NCBI GenBank assembly: GCA_021234155.1
Contig: JAJEKV010000034.1
Location: 10,506,697 to 10,570,696, forward strand
DNA from: Isoetes taiwanensis
Taxonomy: Eukaryota > Streptophyta > Lycopodiopsida > Isoetales > Isoetaceae
DNA length: 64,000 nucleotides
Reading direction: 5' to 3'
Numbering within the stretch: position 1 is the stretch's first letter; each line of letters opens with the position of its first letter. Made by a program: the position numbers and the translations under genes. A model generated the notes under the pieces. It saw only the letters and a program-made list of their open reading frames with translations, was not told where the DNA came from and did no database searches. Below, in pieces: positions 1 to 11,360 of this stretch.

Positions 1-706
1 ATTTTTGTAGCCTAAAACTCCTTTGCTGAACTTGTTTCTGCAAATAACTCTTCAAGCTGCATCATACATTACCAGGACATACATAAGAAACAACATAAAT
101 AGGTACTATATCTGGTAAAAACCAAAATACTTGCCAACAGAAGAACCGTGAATGGACAATCTTTCCAGTAACCTTGTCGACCTTTATTTGAAGCCTCATC
201 AGATCGCCACAAGCTGGTGTGCCAACAAGTCCTGTACCAATATTTGGATCATTTTTATCAAATGAACCTACATTTTTAGGGTTGTTGTAGTGCTGAACGA
301 CCGTTTCATGATATTCCCTTGTGAAAGTTACCACCAGGACTCTTAAGCTTCCTAAGAGCAGCAGATTTCAAAGTGCTTCTCGCCACAACACCGAACATTG
401 TGAATCTGTAAGAAGCAAAAAACATCCAAAACTATGGAGCCGGAAGAAAAAAAAATAAACCTGCTTGTGGCATTCGTACCTAGATGTTTTTTCAGCCTAA
501 ACTTCCATGCTAATGCAAGATATGGCGCCTCGGATCTTCAAGACTAATGCCTCACCGTATGATACGGGAATGGACGTTCACACCCATCTCCCCCTTCTCG
601 ACCACCTACGACTCCTTGGCCATAAGCCCATATAATTTTTGGACCGTATGCGAATGGGTGAGGTCCAAAAAAAACCCCTACATGTTAGATACGGATTTTT
701 AATGGT
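1..706 (-). repeat. Inverted copy of the ISCU-fragment block
   Basis: Read on the minus strand this block matches 40,486-41,195 on the plus strand almost base for base, so the two form a 0.7-kb inverted repeat about 40 kb apart. The match starts at the window edge and stops near 706, where the partner copy runs into the TTCC tail of a LINE. It holds an ISCU-like first exon plus upstream DNA. The true outer border may lie beyond the window. Confidence 0.9.
62..398 (-). pseudogene. ISCU-like Fe-S cluster scaffold, 5' fragment
   Basis: ISCU/IscU is the mitochondrial scaffold on which iron-sulfur clusters are built. On the minus strand an ATG at 398 opens a short leader (begins MFGVVARSTL), then after a frame change comes the ISCU N-terminal core: REYHETVVQHYNNPKNVGSF, VGTGLVGTPACGD (first cluster-ligand cysteine) and LQIKVDKVTGKIV. 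The frame then runs into non-ISCU sequence (SRFFCWQVFW) and stops. A complete protein would continue with the conserved KTFGCGSA segment, two more ligand cysteines and the LPPVK loop, all absent here. A GT after FCWQ/CAA could be a splice donor, but no second ISCU exon is recognisable nearby. It is best read as a duplicated 5' gene fragment; function is unlikely. Confidence 0.75.
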
Positions 707-3140
707 GAAATCCCCGGGCATAGACTGAGCAACATAAATGGGCTGAGAAAGAAAATCTTGAATGCATAAACCTTTTGGTAGCTGTTAGGACAGTTATAGT
801 CGCTAACATTTTGGCAAAAGCCATTTTAGAAGATTTTCTACAAGAAATTATCACGGCACCAGACATGTAACATATATTACTAATGCATTCGAAAATCATC
901 ACGACAGAGGTTAGAGGCAGGAAGATAGGTATGTGCTCAGAGATACATAATACTGAGAGAGGCATGATATTGTAGCTCAGAGATTTCTGCTCAGAGATAC
1001 ATGATATTGTAGCTCACTGGACTTTTGTAGTTTTAGTCTGTCTGGAAGCAAATCTTTTGCTGGACTAACGGAAGGTGACTGTACATTATTATTTCTAGGG
1101 TTTTGTCTTCTGCCGTATTTCGTATTGTCTAATGGCTTAAGGATACTTCCAGTTTCTAGTCCATTCTTGAGAAAAAAATAAGACTCTTCCTTCAAAGTAA
1201 GACTCTTATTGCAACTCCAGATATACACAAGGGTATGCTTTTTGTTCATTAAGTGTTTTAGTTCCTATTCTCTCTCATATGAAGCTTGTTACAGCGAATC
1301 ATTGTGAGTACAGTCATTGTTGCTACGTGATTTGAGAAATAATGACTCTCTTTTTCCTACTGCAAAATGCATGCAATAAATTATATCTTGAGATATTAAG
1401 CTTATAAATTTGTATACTATATGGAACTCAGATTAAGTGCATAACTTATATGCTATTTTTATTTACACTATGGACGGTTTGAAGCCTCCCATCAGGCAAA
1501 TAAAGCCCTTATTCAAACGCGGTTTGAAACAAATCTGTATATGCATTTTAATTGCGCTTTGCAATTGGATCTAATGCATCCAGCAACAAGTTATCTGTGG
1601 CTACTTGAAAGGGAAGGGATTGGCTGGTTATTTTTTTGACAGGGATACGACATGTTGATCTGAGGCCAGGTTTGCAGTATTGTTGATTCTAGTCATTGGG
1701 CTGTTGTTGGATGCTTACCACCTTATCATGTTCGTTGTTGACTGGACCGCCAAAGTTGGCTTACTAATGAGGAGGAGGTGATAGCTAATCAAAGATCCTC
1801 TTGGTAAAGAGGCCATATTGGTGTTGCCAACATTCTGAAACATTGGTACACAGGAAGCACAAGAAATGATAGGCTACAACCCTGAGGTCATGAAGAATGC
1901 CTTCCTAGAAGCAATTTTTGCAGCTCAATTGATGGTCAAATATGTAAATGATGTCTCATTGAGGTATTGTAATTCATTTTAATCCGCTGATTAATATATA
2001 CATAAGATTCTCAGATCTACATTTGTAGCAATGTCATACATATTTTAGCTGCCAACTCATCTATGGCCTCTCAAATGTGTATTTGCAATTTCAGATGCTA
2101 CAAAATAGGGACACTAAGTTTGTGATAGCAAAATATCCTAACTGTAGACAAAGACAAAAACTGAATACAACTTGCCTGCAAGCAACATGTTTTCTAAAAT
2201 GAAACAATTTAATGTAAAATTTGAATTTAAAATACGAAATCGAACAAGAATTCTTATCCAAAAAGTAAACAGGAAATTTTCAGGGCTTCGGTAATACACA
2301 ATAGAGGTTTTTTGTTAATTATATACAAGAGAACTAAGAAAGCTTTTACTCTGCCGAAAATACTTAAACCTTGTTTTTAAGTAGCCTTTTGAATGTTGAA
2401 AGATTATGGCAATATCTCACCTTGTTTTGAATCTTTGCAAAAAAATGACAACCACATTATTGTATTATCTTCTCTATACAAACATGGTTATGATGTATAT
2501 GATGGTTGGTATACAAACAAGCTATTTTATGTGCATTAGATGTTACCTTTATAGTTAAGCAAGATTTGACATGTTAGATGACAATCTAAATACAAGGTAT
2601 GATGTTGATTCATATTCCTGATTTGTATTCCAGAATAGCATAAGAGTGCAACGTCCTATTCCAGAATAGCGCAAGAGTGCATGGATAACCGACAATCTTA
2701 TTTTGGAATAGCGTAGGAAATCTAGAAACACTGATTGTGTTCTTCTCTAGATAGATTTCGCATGCTCTAGTGCTTTTGCTTCTTCTTCACACTAGAAATG
2801 CTCACATCTTGTATTTTCTGTTTACTGCTTGTAATTTAACTTGCGATATGCTGCAAAATCACCTTTTTTGTGATATGTTCACAATTATCCGATGGCAATA
2901 AAAATAAATATAGTTGAAATGGTGTATACTAAATCATAATCATCATGATGTTGTATTGAATATAACCTCAAAAACTGCCATTTCAATTGGTTGATATGTT
3001 GATGCAATGGTAAAAGACAGTTTTTGGGTTAAAATAGCACATATTGAATTGTAATCACCATGATTTTTTGGACTTAACCCCCAAAAGGGCCATTTCAAAT
3101 AGCTGACATGTTTTTAGAAGGGAATCATGTTTGATACCCA
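707..3140. other. AT-rich intergenic DNA without recognised gene
   Basis: I see no convincing coding frame here. There are diverged short repeats: two related units at about 2,925-3,010 and 3,025-3,115 (shared features: ACCTCAAAAACTGCCATTTCAA and ACCCCCAAAAGGGCCATTTCAA-like cores) and two CTATTCCAGAATAG-type units near 2,630-2,670. Probably old transposon remains. Confidence 0.5.
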
Positions 3141-3164
3141 ATGTTACGGACTAGCAGCTCTAGT

Positions 3165-3265
3165 GATGATCAACACACCTAAAAGGGCAGATCCTTCAAG
3201 GAAATCGTTATCCAATGGGCCCCAACCTTTCCAAGGTCCATAGACCTATCGGACTCTCTTGTGTA
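3165..3265 (-). repeat. Dispersed LTR-like repeat, antisense copy
   Basis: The stretch with AAAAGGGCAGATCCTTCAAG and CCAATGGGCCCCAACCTTTCC is the reverse complement of units at 30,485-30,585 and (twice) 31,645-31,835. In the 31.5-kb copy the unit lies inside what looks like the 3' LTR of a small retroelement, so this is probably an antisense LTR fragment of the same family. Confidence 0.7.
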
Positions 3266-3285
3266 AAATGAGAGTCCTTGGTTTT

Positions 3286-3530
3286 TTGGTTATCACTATT
3301 GGAGGAGTACTGATAATTATCAGTAGTATTCCTCCAGTACTGATAACTAATTAACAGTACTTCTCCAGTACTGATAACTAATTATCAGTACTATTCCACC
3401 CATATAAGCCGATAAGATAATTATCAGTCTTTGCCTGAGCTGATAACAAAAAATGCGCGGCCTCGGACGTACAGCCTCGGTCTAGCATTTTTGGTTATCA
3501 GCCTCGGCCAGACCGATAACCTTACCATAT
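3286..3530. mobile_element. Foldback/MITE-like element rich in CTGATAA/TTATCAG
   Basis: The element opens with GGTTATC and closes with GATAACC, so the ends are inverted repeats. Inside, CTGATAA and its complement TTATCAG recur many times in both orientations, producing nested hairpins, for example GGAGGAGTACTGATAA against TTATCAGTAGTATTCCTCC. There is no reading frame. This is the look of a non-autonomous foldback transposon; no clear target duplication was identified, so the exact borders are uncertain. Confidence 0.55.
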
Positions 3531-3539
3531 CAATAGTAA

Positions 3540-3910
3540 ATATTGGGGACTATTGGAGTTCTTGGAGAGGCAACATCTAATTATTACATAATAGAGGTCA
3601 AATCTCAACGTCTAGATGCTTTTGCCTAGTTGGTCAGGGCATGATAGTTAAGGTATCGTACCAATGGTATCAGAGCTGAGTCTCGACTTCAAGTCTCCAT
3701 AGAGAGTGTCGTAAATCAAAAATTGCCTCATGGGAGAATGATGTAAGTCTTATATGCTCGAGAGGGGCAAGCATTCTGAGGAGGAGAAGAATTAATATGG
3801 TCTGGTGGCCATGGGGACCAACATGCTAATTATCGTACCTGGAGGGTCAAACATCAACATCTAGATGCTTGTGCCCAGTTGGTTGGGACACGATAGTTAA
3901 GGTGTCATAT
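3540..3910 (+). mobile_element. TRIM-like miniature LTR retroelement
   Basis: Two related arms, about 3,565-3,662 and 3,793-3,905, share CAACRTCTAGATGCTT, TAGTTGGT and GATAGTTAAGGT. Directly after the first arm at 3,665-3,676 is TGGTATCAGAGC, the classical primer-binding site complementary to the 3' end of plant initiator tRNA-Met. The second arm is preceded by a purine-rich tract (GAGGAGGAGAAGAAT) as expected for plus-strand priming. The internal region is only about 120 bp with no coding, which fits a terminal-repeat retrotransposon in miniature. A relative lies at 31,541-31,850. Confidence 0.65.
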
Positions 3911-4190
3911 GAAATTATTATGGTACAAGCAGGGGGAGGGGTCCATGGTGAAAGAAGCTTTATGCTTATGCCCATATTATGTTTAATACATCCTCAATGT
4001 TGCCGAATAATATAAGACAATATTAAAGGATAATTCCTCTAAAGGCCTGTTGTTATTATACTTCCTTGAAACTGCTTTAGAGTCTAGTCTCCAAATTGTG
4101 GCAATACTTCCCATAGTTCATTCGTATGAGGGAGTAATAGCCAAAAACGTAATTTTCCTTTGATCGAAGACTGCAGTATAGTAATGATGA

Positions 4191-4565
4191 TTAATTGCCA
4201 GTTAAGCTAGCTTTGCCAGTACAGCTTTCTGTAGTGGTTTCAGTTGGGGTGATTAAGTGATGTGCCATAATAATTTGCTTGAACGAGATCCAGTTTGAAC
4301 CTGAATTCTCTTGTAGTTCTGAGTGAGCAATGATTTTATGTTGTCTCAATTGCCCTAAAACCTTATGGAGCTGGCGGAGTGCATCTTCTCGTGATATCAA
4401 TATACAATTACTATATGCAGATGATGTTCCCTTGACCCAGTATGCAACAATAGCTCGATACACTAAGTAGCTTTGGTCAAACATTGCATACGAGTCATCT
4501 TGACCAAGACCAATGTTTTGGTATTTCCTCCACGATAGTCCATGTGACCTCAATTCTCCTAGCAT
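4191..4565 (-). other. Open frame of 124 codons, unrecognised
   Basis: The minus-strand frame is open for 124 residues and begins MLGELRSHGLSWRKYQ. Composition is not obviously low-complexity, but no motif of a known family is visible and no splice neighbours were found. It may be a fragment of a decayed transposon protein (for example integrase or gag) or chance. Confidence 0.2.
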
Positions 4566-4839
4566 GGGAAATTAGTTGAGGTGGTAGAAATATAGGGTGG
4601 AACTCACGACTAACATGCATTGGGATATTTGTATTCAAAAAAATAGGTAACTAAATCCTTATGCGTTATGCATGACAGTTGTTTTAGAGCAAAGCATTAG
4701 ATACATTTATTTTGTATATCATTAGAGTCAGTGCTTCTATATGATGTTGGATTTTGTGACACATCTGCAAATGGGATAGTCGGAACAAAAAAGACCATAA
4801 GAGTAAAAGGTGGACGGGATAAGCTACGGGACAGAGAGG

Positions 4840-5035
4840 CCAAGCCTCCACCGTACACCAGTATAGCGAGGGCTAGACCCACCAGCTGGTAACCCGGACC
4901 ACTAAAAACTCGCCAATTGTCAAAAAGGAGATTGGGACAAATTATGGACTGAGGGGTATAACCCCCGCCATAGGCCAGGATAGCGTGGGCTCGACCCCCA
5001 GCTGGTTCCCAAATCACCAAAATGACAAAATTGCA
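4840..5035. repeat. Two diverged tandem units with CCAGCTGGT core
   Basis: Two related stretches, about 4,850-4,900 and 4,968-5,015, share a core of the form TA(C/T)ACC/AGG..AG(T/G)ATAGCG(A/T)GGGCT(A/C)GACCC..CCAGCTGGT. Origin unknown; they sit just upstream of the LINE at 5.36 kb. Confidence 0.45.
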
Positions 5036-5363
5036 GAAATGCTTAAATGCTTAAATGCATAACTAATATGGTAGGCAACTACCGAACTAATTGGCTCAGA
5101 GAGGGTCACCCCCGGCCAATCAACTAAGATGGAATATGACTGTATTGGGAGGGGAGGATCGAATAATAAAAGAGGACGGGCGAAATAATTAATGATTATG
5201 GGCAATTCAAAATTCAAACTAAAACGGCGATTTCAAATAAAAGACCGTTTATAAGGATATAATATATACCCCTTAAGGAAGTATTACAGCCACCTTACCA
5301 GAGGGATTCTAGTACGAGAGTCCAGTCAAGAGCCACCGCAGAGTCTTTTTGTAATCAGAAGGT

Positions 5364-6005
5364 ATGGCCGATAACACCAACATCATCTAGCAGAAGAGAG
5401 CAGATGCAGCAAAAGCGCCAGTGAGCCAACAGGACCTTAGGGATTTCCTGGCACAAATGGACAAGCTATTAGAGTCGAGAATTCCGAGCATGGATGCACT
5501 CAACACACTGGCGAAAATGTGTAATCGTAACAAACTGGCCATCTCCAATATGGACGTGAGGATAGGAGGGGTCGAAAAGACGAATGAGGAGATGCAGCGC
5601 AGAATGGACGAGATTGAAGAGGAGAAAGCAAAAATTCTGTAGAGGTTGGTTGAATTAGAGAAATCAAATGTTGAGTTAGATGCATGGGAGTCATTTGATA
5701 GGATAAAGCCTCATATCATGGAATTTGAGGAGCAGAGTAGAATTAAGCATGACGTTAGGCTAATTGGAGTAGCGGAGAAACCTAATGAGGACATATATCG
5801 AGTGACTGCAGAGGTGATAGAGACAGTGTTCAAGGAACACAGGAGCGTCATTGTCAAGGAATTACGGTCAGGCCAATGGAGAGGGCAGTCGAGACACATA
5901 AATCTGACATTGAGGGATCTGGCAACCAAAGAAAGGATATTGCGGATGGGATCCAGATTGAGGAATGGGATCAAGGTACAAGAGGCTCTAACAGTCATGC
6001 AGTGA
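5364..6005 (+). pseudogene. LINE A ORF1 (RNA-binding, coiled coil)
   Basis: An ATG at 5,364 (MADNTNII) meets a stop after eight codons, and the same frame continues from about 5,391 through SQQDLRDFLAQMDKLLESR. Residues up to 5,640 form a heptad-like coiled coil (EKTNEEMQRRMDEIEEEKAK), followed after one stop by ELEKSNVELDAWE and then RIKHDVRLIGVAEKPNEDIY, which resembles the start of the RRM-like domain in L1-type ORF1 proteins. These proteins coat the LINE RNA in the RNP. The two in-frame stops (near 5,388 and 5,640) make this copy inactive. Confidence 0.7.
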
Positions 6006-7294
6006 CAAGGGCTGCACAGGGAGCTGGCCAAAGCCAGGGAGCTGAACCAAGCAGGGATACACGCGGGGGTCAGGAACGGCAAAGTCTACTTTCACAAAAG
6101 GGTAAGGGAACAGGTTACCCTGACGCAAGAACAAAATGTGAGAGCACAGGGACAAGCAAAAACATCAGAATTGGAGAAGGAAAACATAAACCCCCTGATG
6201 ACCATATAGCAGGGGCAGGAGAGCAGAGTTCTAGGGGGAGCACCGAGGGCGATAACGTTAGAAGGGAATCAACACAGAGGAGCAGAAAGAAGCGGAAACG
6301 GGGGCGACGAAGACCGAACACCGCAAGCGGAGATCATGGGCCCAACCCCGACAATGAAGACCAGAGGAAGACCAAGAAGAACAAGCAACGGGACAGAGTA
6401 CACGGCGACCCCGAAGGAGCAAACTCGAGGGAAGAAACGCTGACAATATGGTACTGGAACTGTACCGGGCATCCGTGGGATGATGGAGAGAGACTTGAGG
6501 GTGCCCACGGCTGTGACATAATATGTCTAGTAGAGACGTGGGAGCACAACGTCAAGAGGCTGCCTGAGGAAGAGGGATATCAGTTATTCACGTGTTGGAA
6601 AGATAAGGATTGCAAAATAGGGAGGGGAAGTGCAGGCCTGGCCTGTTATGTAAAGAATAGTATAGCCAACAACGCATGTATTTTACATTCAGATGTCAAC
6701 AAAAGATACATGGTGTTGAATATTCAAGTCCAAAACAAACAAGACATATTTCTGATCATAGCATACTATCCGCCAAACAGTGACAAGCTAGAGTTGTTAG
6801 ACCTAGGTGAGAGTATGATGAAATGGAAAGGATAGGGGCCAATGATTCTAGTAGGAGATTTAAATGCCAGAACTAGACAGGAGCAATCACAGAGCACGAA
6901 CATTGATGAAACAGATGGCCAGACAATATACACAGCAAGAACACAGGAGTGGCAGAGAGATACAGAAGATAAGGCAGAGGTCAACGCTAAAGGAGAATTA
7001 ATGTTTGAAGTTTGCACAGCGACAGGGGTAATCATAGCAAACGGAGTGCAAAAATGGGGAGGATCAGGGAGCTTCACGAGCCAAAATGCACATGGGAAGA
7101 GCATAGTAGACTATGTGATTATGAATGATCAAGCAGTGGAAATAGTTGTAGGGTTTATGCTACAGGAATGGCCTACTGGGAAAAGGGAAAGTCATAGACC
7201 GATCCAATTAACACTCAAACGGGGTGGGACAACACAGGTCGATAACACAGGGGAAAAAGAGGAAGAGAAAACGAGGATAAGAATCCAATTTTAG
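6005..7294 (+). pseudogene. LINE A ORF2 endonuclease region (EEP fold)
   Basis: A basic, low-complexity linker (about 6,010-6,440, with RSRKKRKRGRRRP) leads into an exonuclease-endonuclease-phosphatase domain of the APE type, which nicks target DNA for reverse transcription. Visible motifs: TIWYWNCTGH, CDIICLVETWE (metal-binding E), IAYYPPNSD, a stop at 6,833, then ILVGDLNAR (catalytic D and N), SFTSQNAHGKSIVDYVIMN and a weak SHRPIQL final histidine motif. The stop between YYPP and GDLNAR, plus a frame end at 7,294, break the product. Confidence 0.85.
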
Positions 7295-7336
7295 GAAAAA
7301 TACACAGATACATTCATACAAGCGATCAGGGAAGAA

Positions 7337-9191
7337 ATGGGAAAGTGGGAATGGGGAAAACACAAGGCAGATGACAATGGCAACGTTCTCAATGACATCA
7401 TGGTGAGAGTAGCAACAGAGGTATTCGGTAAAAGAAAAGGCCCAGGAAGAACAAGGCTTTCAAGGCATCAGTATGGTATGATGACGAATGCAGAGAACAA
7501 AAGAGAAGAGCCAAAGAACACATAGGGAATGAGACATACCAGACAGAAAAAGCAGCATACCTAAGACTATTGAAGTTAAAACAGAATAAGAACTTGTTGC
7601 AGCATCAATGGGGTCTGGCAAAACTGTTGAGGAGGCAGCCCCGAAGGTTTTGGAGGGGATTCAAAAGGAAGGGAGGGGAAAATATGAAAACAGAGAATGA
7701 GCAGGACATTATTGGTGCAACCAGATGGGAGAAATACCTGGAAAAATTGTCTAAGACAGGGGCATCTCCAATATCAATATCGACACTACAGGATTCGGAT
7801 AAACCATGCTTCAACCTACAAGAGGTAATGGTAGCCTTAAACAGGATGGCTAACCATAAAGCACCGGATCTCTACGGTCTGATAGTGGAATTACTAAAAT
7901 GTGCTGAAACAGAAATAGGGAAACAGGTCACGGACATCTTTAACGGCATAATACACACAGGGCTTCCAGACAGGTGGACATACAATAGGGTCATACCTCT
8001 ACATAAGGCAGGAAGCAGGCAAGATCCAGGTAACTATAGGACAATAATGGTGAGTTCCATTTTCGCAAAATGGTTCAGAAAGACATTGGACAGCAAATTA
8101 AAGAAATGGGCAGAAACGGGAAACCTGAGGGCACAAGTACAAGCAGGTTTCAGGCCGGAACACTCAACCACAGACCATCTAGTAACCCTCCGGATACTAA
8201 TAGAACAGAACAAACCACAGGGAAGAAAGATAATTTGCTGTTTTGTAGATTTCAGGAAAGCATTCGACACAGTCCCAAGAGAGAAGCTATTACAAAGGTT
8301 GATAGACATGCAAGCTCCAAGAACACATGGTAGGATCGATTGCAAGACTATACCATAGGGTATATGCGAAGATGGAACAACAAGGACAGCCAATAGACTG
8401 TGACACAGGCGTCAAACAGGGATGCCCGCTATCCCCGACTCTATTTGGGATATACATAGATGCTTTACAGGGTTACATAGCAGAACAGCAAGGGGAAGAA
8501 TACGCTCCAACGTTAGAAGACACCAAGGTACCGATTATGCTGTACGCTGACGATCTGAGCATGATGGCCACAAAAAAATAAGGGGATGCACAGACTACTA
8601 AAAATACTGGAAAATTTATGTGAAAAAACAGGGCTAACCGTAAATCTAGCAAAGACCAAGATAGTCATCTTCGGCCATAAGAACAGGCATAGACCCTTCA
8701 GATATAGGGAACAGAAATAGAGGAAGCAACAGAATATAGGTACCTGGGGTATGATGCACATGGCACAGGGAAGTGGGCTAAGGGTGCGGACACGAGGTTC
8801 CAATCAGCCATAGGGAGCTATTTCACTATGAAAATTTCTGCAACAAAAGTAGAATAATTGACTGGGACATCAAATGCTACTTATTCAGTGCAGTAGTAGC
8901 CATTACACAATTATATGGGCGGAAGCTTGGGGGCCGGGTCTAACAGACAAAAAATGGGAAAAACAGGAAGGAATTCTCAGGCAAAGGCACAAACAGAAAT
9001 TTAAGGTACGGACAAATACGCCACTGACAATCACGGTCCTCGAAACCGGACAGAAACCAATGGAGGTGAGAGCATGGGAGAGGACCATAAGGTACTTAAT
9101 TAAGGACAATGCAGGAGACCTTCAGGGAAAGGTGTCTAGTATTGCAATCATTGAGTCAGCAAAGTCACACATTCTCATAGGCAGTGGATAG
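7337..9191 (+). pseudogene. LINE A ORF2 reverse transcriptase and C-terminus
   Basis: Non-LTR reverse transcriptase that would copy the LINE RNA at the nicked target. In order: MANHKAPDLYGL (finger motif), GLPDRWTYNRVIPLHKAGSR, NYRTIMVSSIFAKW, QAGFRPEHSTTDHL, CCFVDFRKAFDTVPR (first catalytic Asp), then after a frame change VKQGCPLSPTLFGIYIDAL and MLYADDLSMMA (catalytic YADD) near 8,540. The frame changes at about 8,330 and 8,580, and again before the C-terminal piece ending near 9,190 (KKWEKQEGILRQ). The protein is split into at least four frames and is inactive. Confidence 0.9.
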
Positions 9192-9319
9192 TTTAAGGAC
9201 GTGGCAAAATGGACCAGAGAGATGGGATTAAATCTGAGTGACCTAATAAACGAAGGGCAGTGGAATGTACCGGGATAACATATTGGAAAAAGCCAGAAGA
9301 GACATCCTGGCTAGATGTT

Positions 9320-10435
9320 AGTACATCTTAATGTTGTTGTAATCATAATGGGGATGCATATAGTTGTGGTTGATGTTAACAATATTGTTAGCATTCATCA
9401 GCAATGCTTTGGTATAAGTTCAATCAATATATAGTGTCCTAAACTAGAATCCCAATTACCGGTTAATAGTGAAGTCACATCTTATAGAGTGAAGCCATTT
9501 ATCTTCTGCAAATGTAAATGGGTTTTCAAAGTTTTATTGTGCTGCCATACTTTGGCCTAGCTAGAATGCATAATGGTATTCAAATCATTTTTATCTTTCA
9601 TACCATTCACGAGCACTTTTTAAATCCTGAATGTTATTGTTTGTTCTAAAGTTTTCTGTTTGTGGTACCTATGAACCTTAGCAATCCGATCATTAGAAGC
9701 AATTACTTTGAGTGAATTTGTTATATCCTCTGCTGCGGAAACATATTGCTTCAAGAGTAAGAGTTGCAATGCTTGGAAAGATGTATTCACAAGTTACTTA
9801 AGGCCTTATCATTTTTCATTTGCACATATGTTCTTTAATACTTCAATTTTGTATCAAGAACATGGAGCGTCCTTATCTGCCCAGGAGCATAATGGTGGAT
9901 GAAAATAAATGCCAACATTTTAGATGAACGTGATATACGTAAAATATAGAATGTGGAAACTTTGGCCTAGATTTATGTGCTTCTTAATAGGTCTTGCAAG
10001 GCTATCATGTATTACTCTTCTACATTTAGGTGGAAAGATCAAATTGTGTATGTATGATTTCCTATTGCAGCAGATGGCGACTGTTTGATATTGCCAAATA
10101 CTTTTTGCGGGGCAAGCTTGTCACATCACTATCTCATGTACCATGATTATTGTAGGTTTTTTCAGCCAAGAAATGTAAGTGCAACAACACTTATTACAAT
10201 TTCTCCTTCACATATCATCTTAAAGAATGGTTTATTGAAGATGGATGCCAACATTTGAGTTGGTGAGAAGAGCTTTGCATCTGAAGTATAGCCTTATTAT
10301 TGTAGGAGGTTATGTTTATGAGGATGTCAAATGTAATAGATGCCTTATTATCGTAGTCTATCTTTTGCACCGTGAGATCCTTTATGAATTACAGAAGTAC
10401 TAATTGTGAATTGTAGGTTTTTATTGACTACTTGC
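9320..10435. other. Intergenic AT-rich DNA
   Basis: No coding potential or clear repeat structure was recognised between the LINE A remnant and the antisense LINE B tail. Confidence 0.5.
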
Positions 10436-10439
10436 AAAT

Positions 10440-11360
10440 AGAAGGAAGGAAGGAAGGAAGTATATTTTAACGTCCGCGGAGGCCAAACTTGACCTATGAG
10501 ACGGTACATGCAGTACACAAAGCAGATAAAACCACACCAAAAAGACAAATGCTACTATACAATGTGTCCCTACTACTGGGATGAAAAAACCCCCACATGG
10601 GAGGAAAAACCCTGGTAGTAGGCTCACCGGATCCCTTTGTCTGTAAAGGGATTCTCTAGCAGTAGAGACTTGCAAAATGTAGGATGCGAGGCGTGCAACC
10701 ATTGGCGATGCCAAGAATTGATGCAGCCGGTGCCTCGGAGCATCTAAGATCAGCATCGTTGCTTTCGGATATCGCGTATATGCCGAACACTCTTGCGAGC
10801 ATGGTGCTCATCCTCTCTTGTCGCATGTGGCAACACCGCATATTCTCTCATGCCGGGGATTTCCGCCCTCCATCGTAGTCCAACGACCTGTTTCATTGCG
10901 AGATGATGGGACCCGTCCTCACGCGGAGGCAATAGCTCTCCGTTTCTTCATAGATATATGTGCTTTCAAATGCACTTGGTGTGGGCCATGTTCGGTGTTG
11001 GATTAACTGCGTGTGGTAGTGCTCTGTTTTAGGCTTTGCACGAGTGGTTGCATCCCACAGAGTGGTGGCAAAGCGCTCATTCAGGTGTGCAGCCTGTCCC
11101 TGGGCATCAGGCATAGCCACAATCTGCTGGTAGTCTATAGACCACGTTGCGAACCACCCCTGACAGTGCTCCTGCCATACCCTCTTCAGTCGTTGTGGCT
11201 CTTGTGCCAATAACAAAGCCCTCGGGGGAAGACGTTGTGCATCCATGCTGGTGACCTTGTGGAAATATGCAAGATGTCTGCGTATAGCGGAATGTTGCAG
11301 GGGCCAGAACCCAGTCTCATATAGCAAAATCTGAATATGGTGCCTCATTGATCAATTTGA
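10440..11360 (-). mobile_element. LINE family B, 3' fragment with TTCC tail
   Basis: On the minus strand this is the last 0.9 kb of a LINE matching 39,600-40,475. Translated pieces include MDAQRLPPRALLLAQEPQRL, then the C-terminal zinc motif region and the 3' UTR with the paired GGTCA..TGGCC hairpin followed by GGACGTTAAAATA and a (TTCC)n tail, seen on the plus strand as GGAAGGAAGG at 10,440-10,460. The 5' truncation near 11,360 is the usual outcome of incomplete reverse transcription. Confidence 0.9.
10893..11348 (-). pseudogene. LINE B ORF2 C-terminal coding piece
   Basis: A 151-codon frame beginning MRHHIQILLYETGFWPLQHS is the region between reverse transcriptase and the terminal zinc motif. 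It matches the plus-strand copy around 39,560-39,960 (shared MDAQRLPPRALLLAQ and KPKTEHYHTQ). It ends with VRTGPIISQ and a stop where the other copy continues HHLVIETGHWG; the remaining CxxC..H..C segment lies downstream in another frame. Confidence 0.75.

Larger units (their letters stand above)
5364..9313 (+). mobile_element. LINE family A, near full length, degenerate
   Basis: The only copy in the window with ORF1, endonuclease and reverse transcriptase in order: coiled-coil ORF1 (5,364-6,005), endonuclease (about 6,440-7,230), reverse transcriptase (about 7,690-8,580) and C-terminal region to about 9,230. It is close in protein sequence to the truncated copies at 45.9 and 53.6 kb. Numerous stops and frameshifts break it, and the 3' end is deleted: after 9,265 the text jumps to the AGAAGAGACATCCTGGCTAG segment and stops near 9,313, without the C-terminal zinc motif, 3' UTR hairpin and TATTC tail present in the other copies. 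It cannot be autonomous. Confidence 0.9.
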
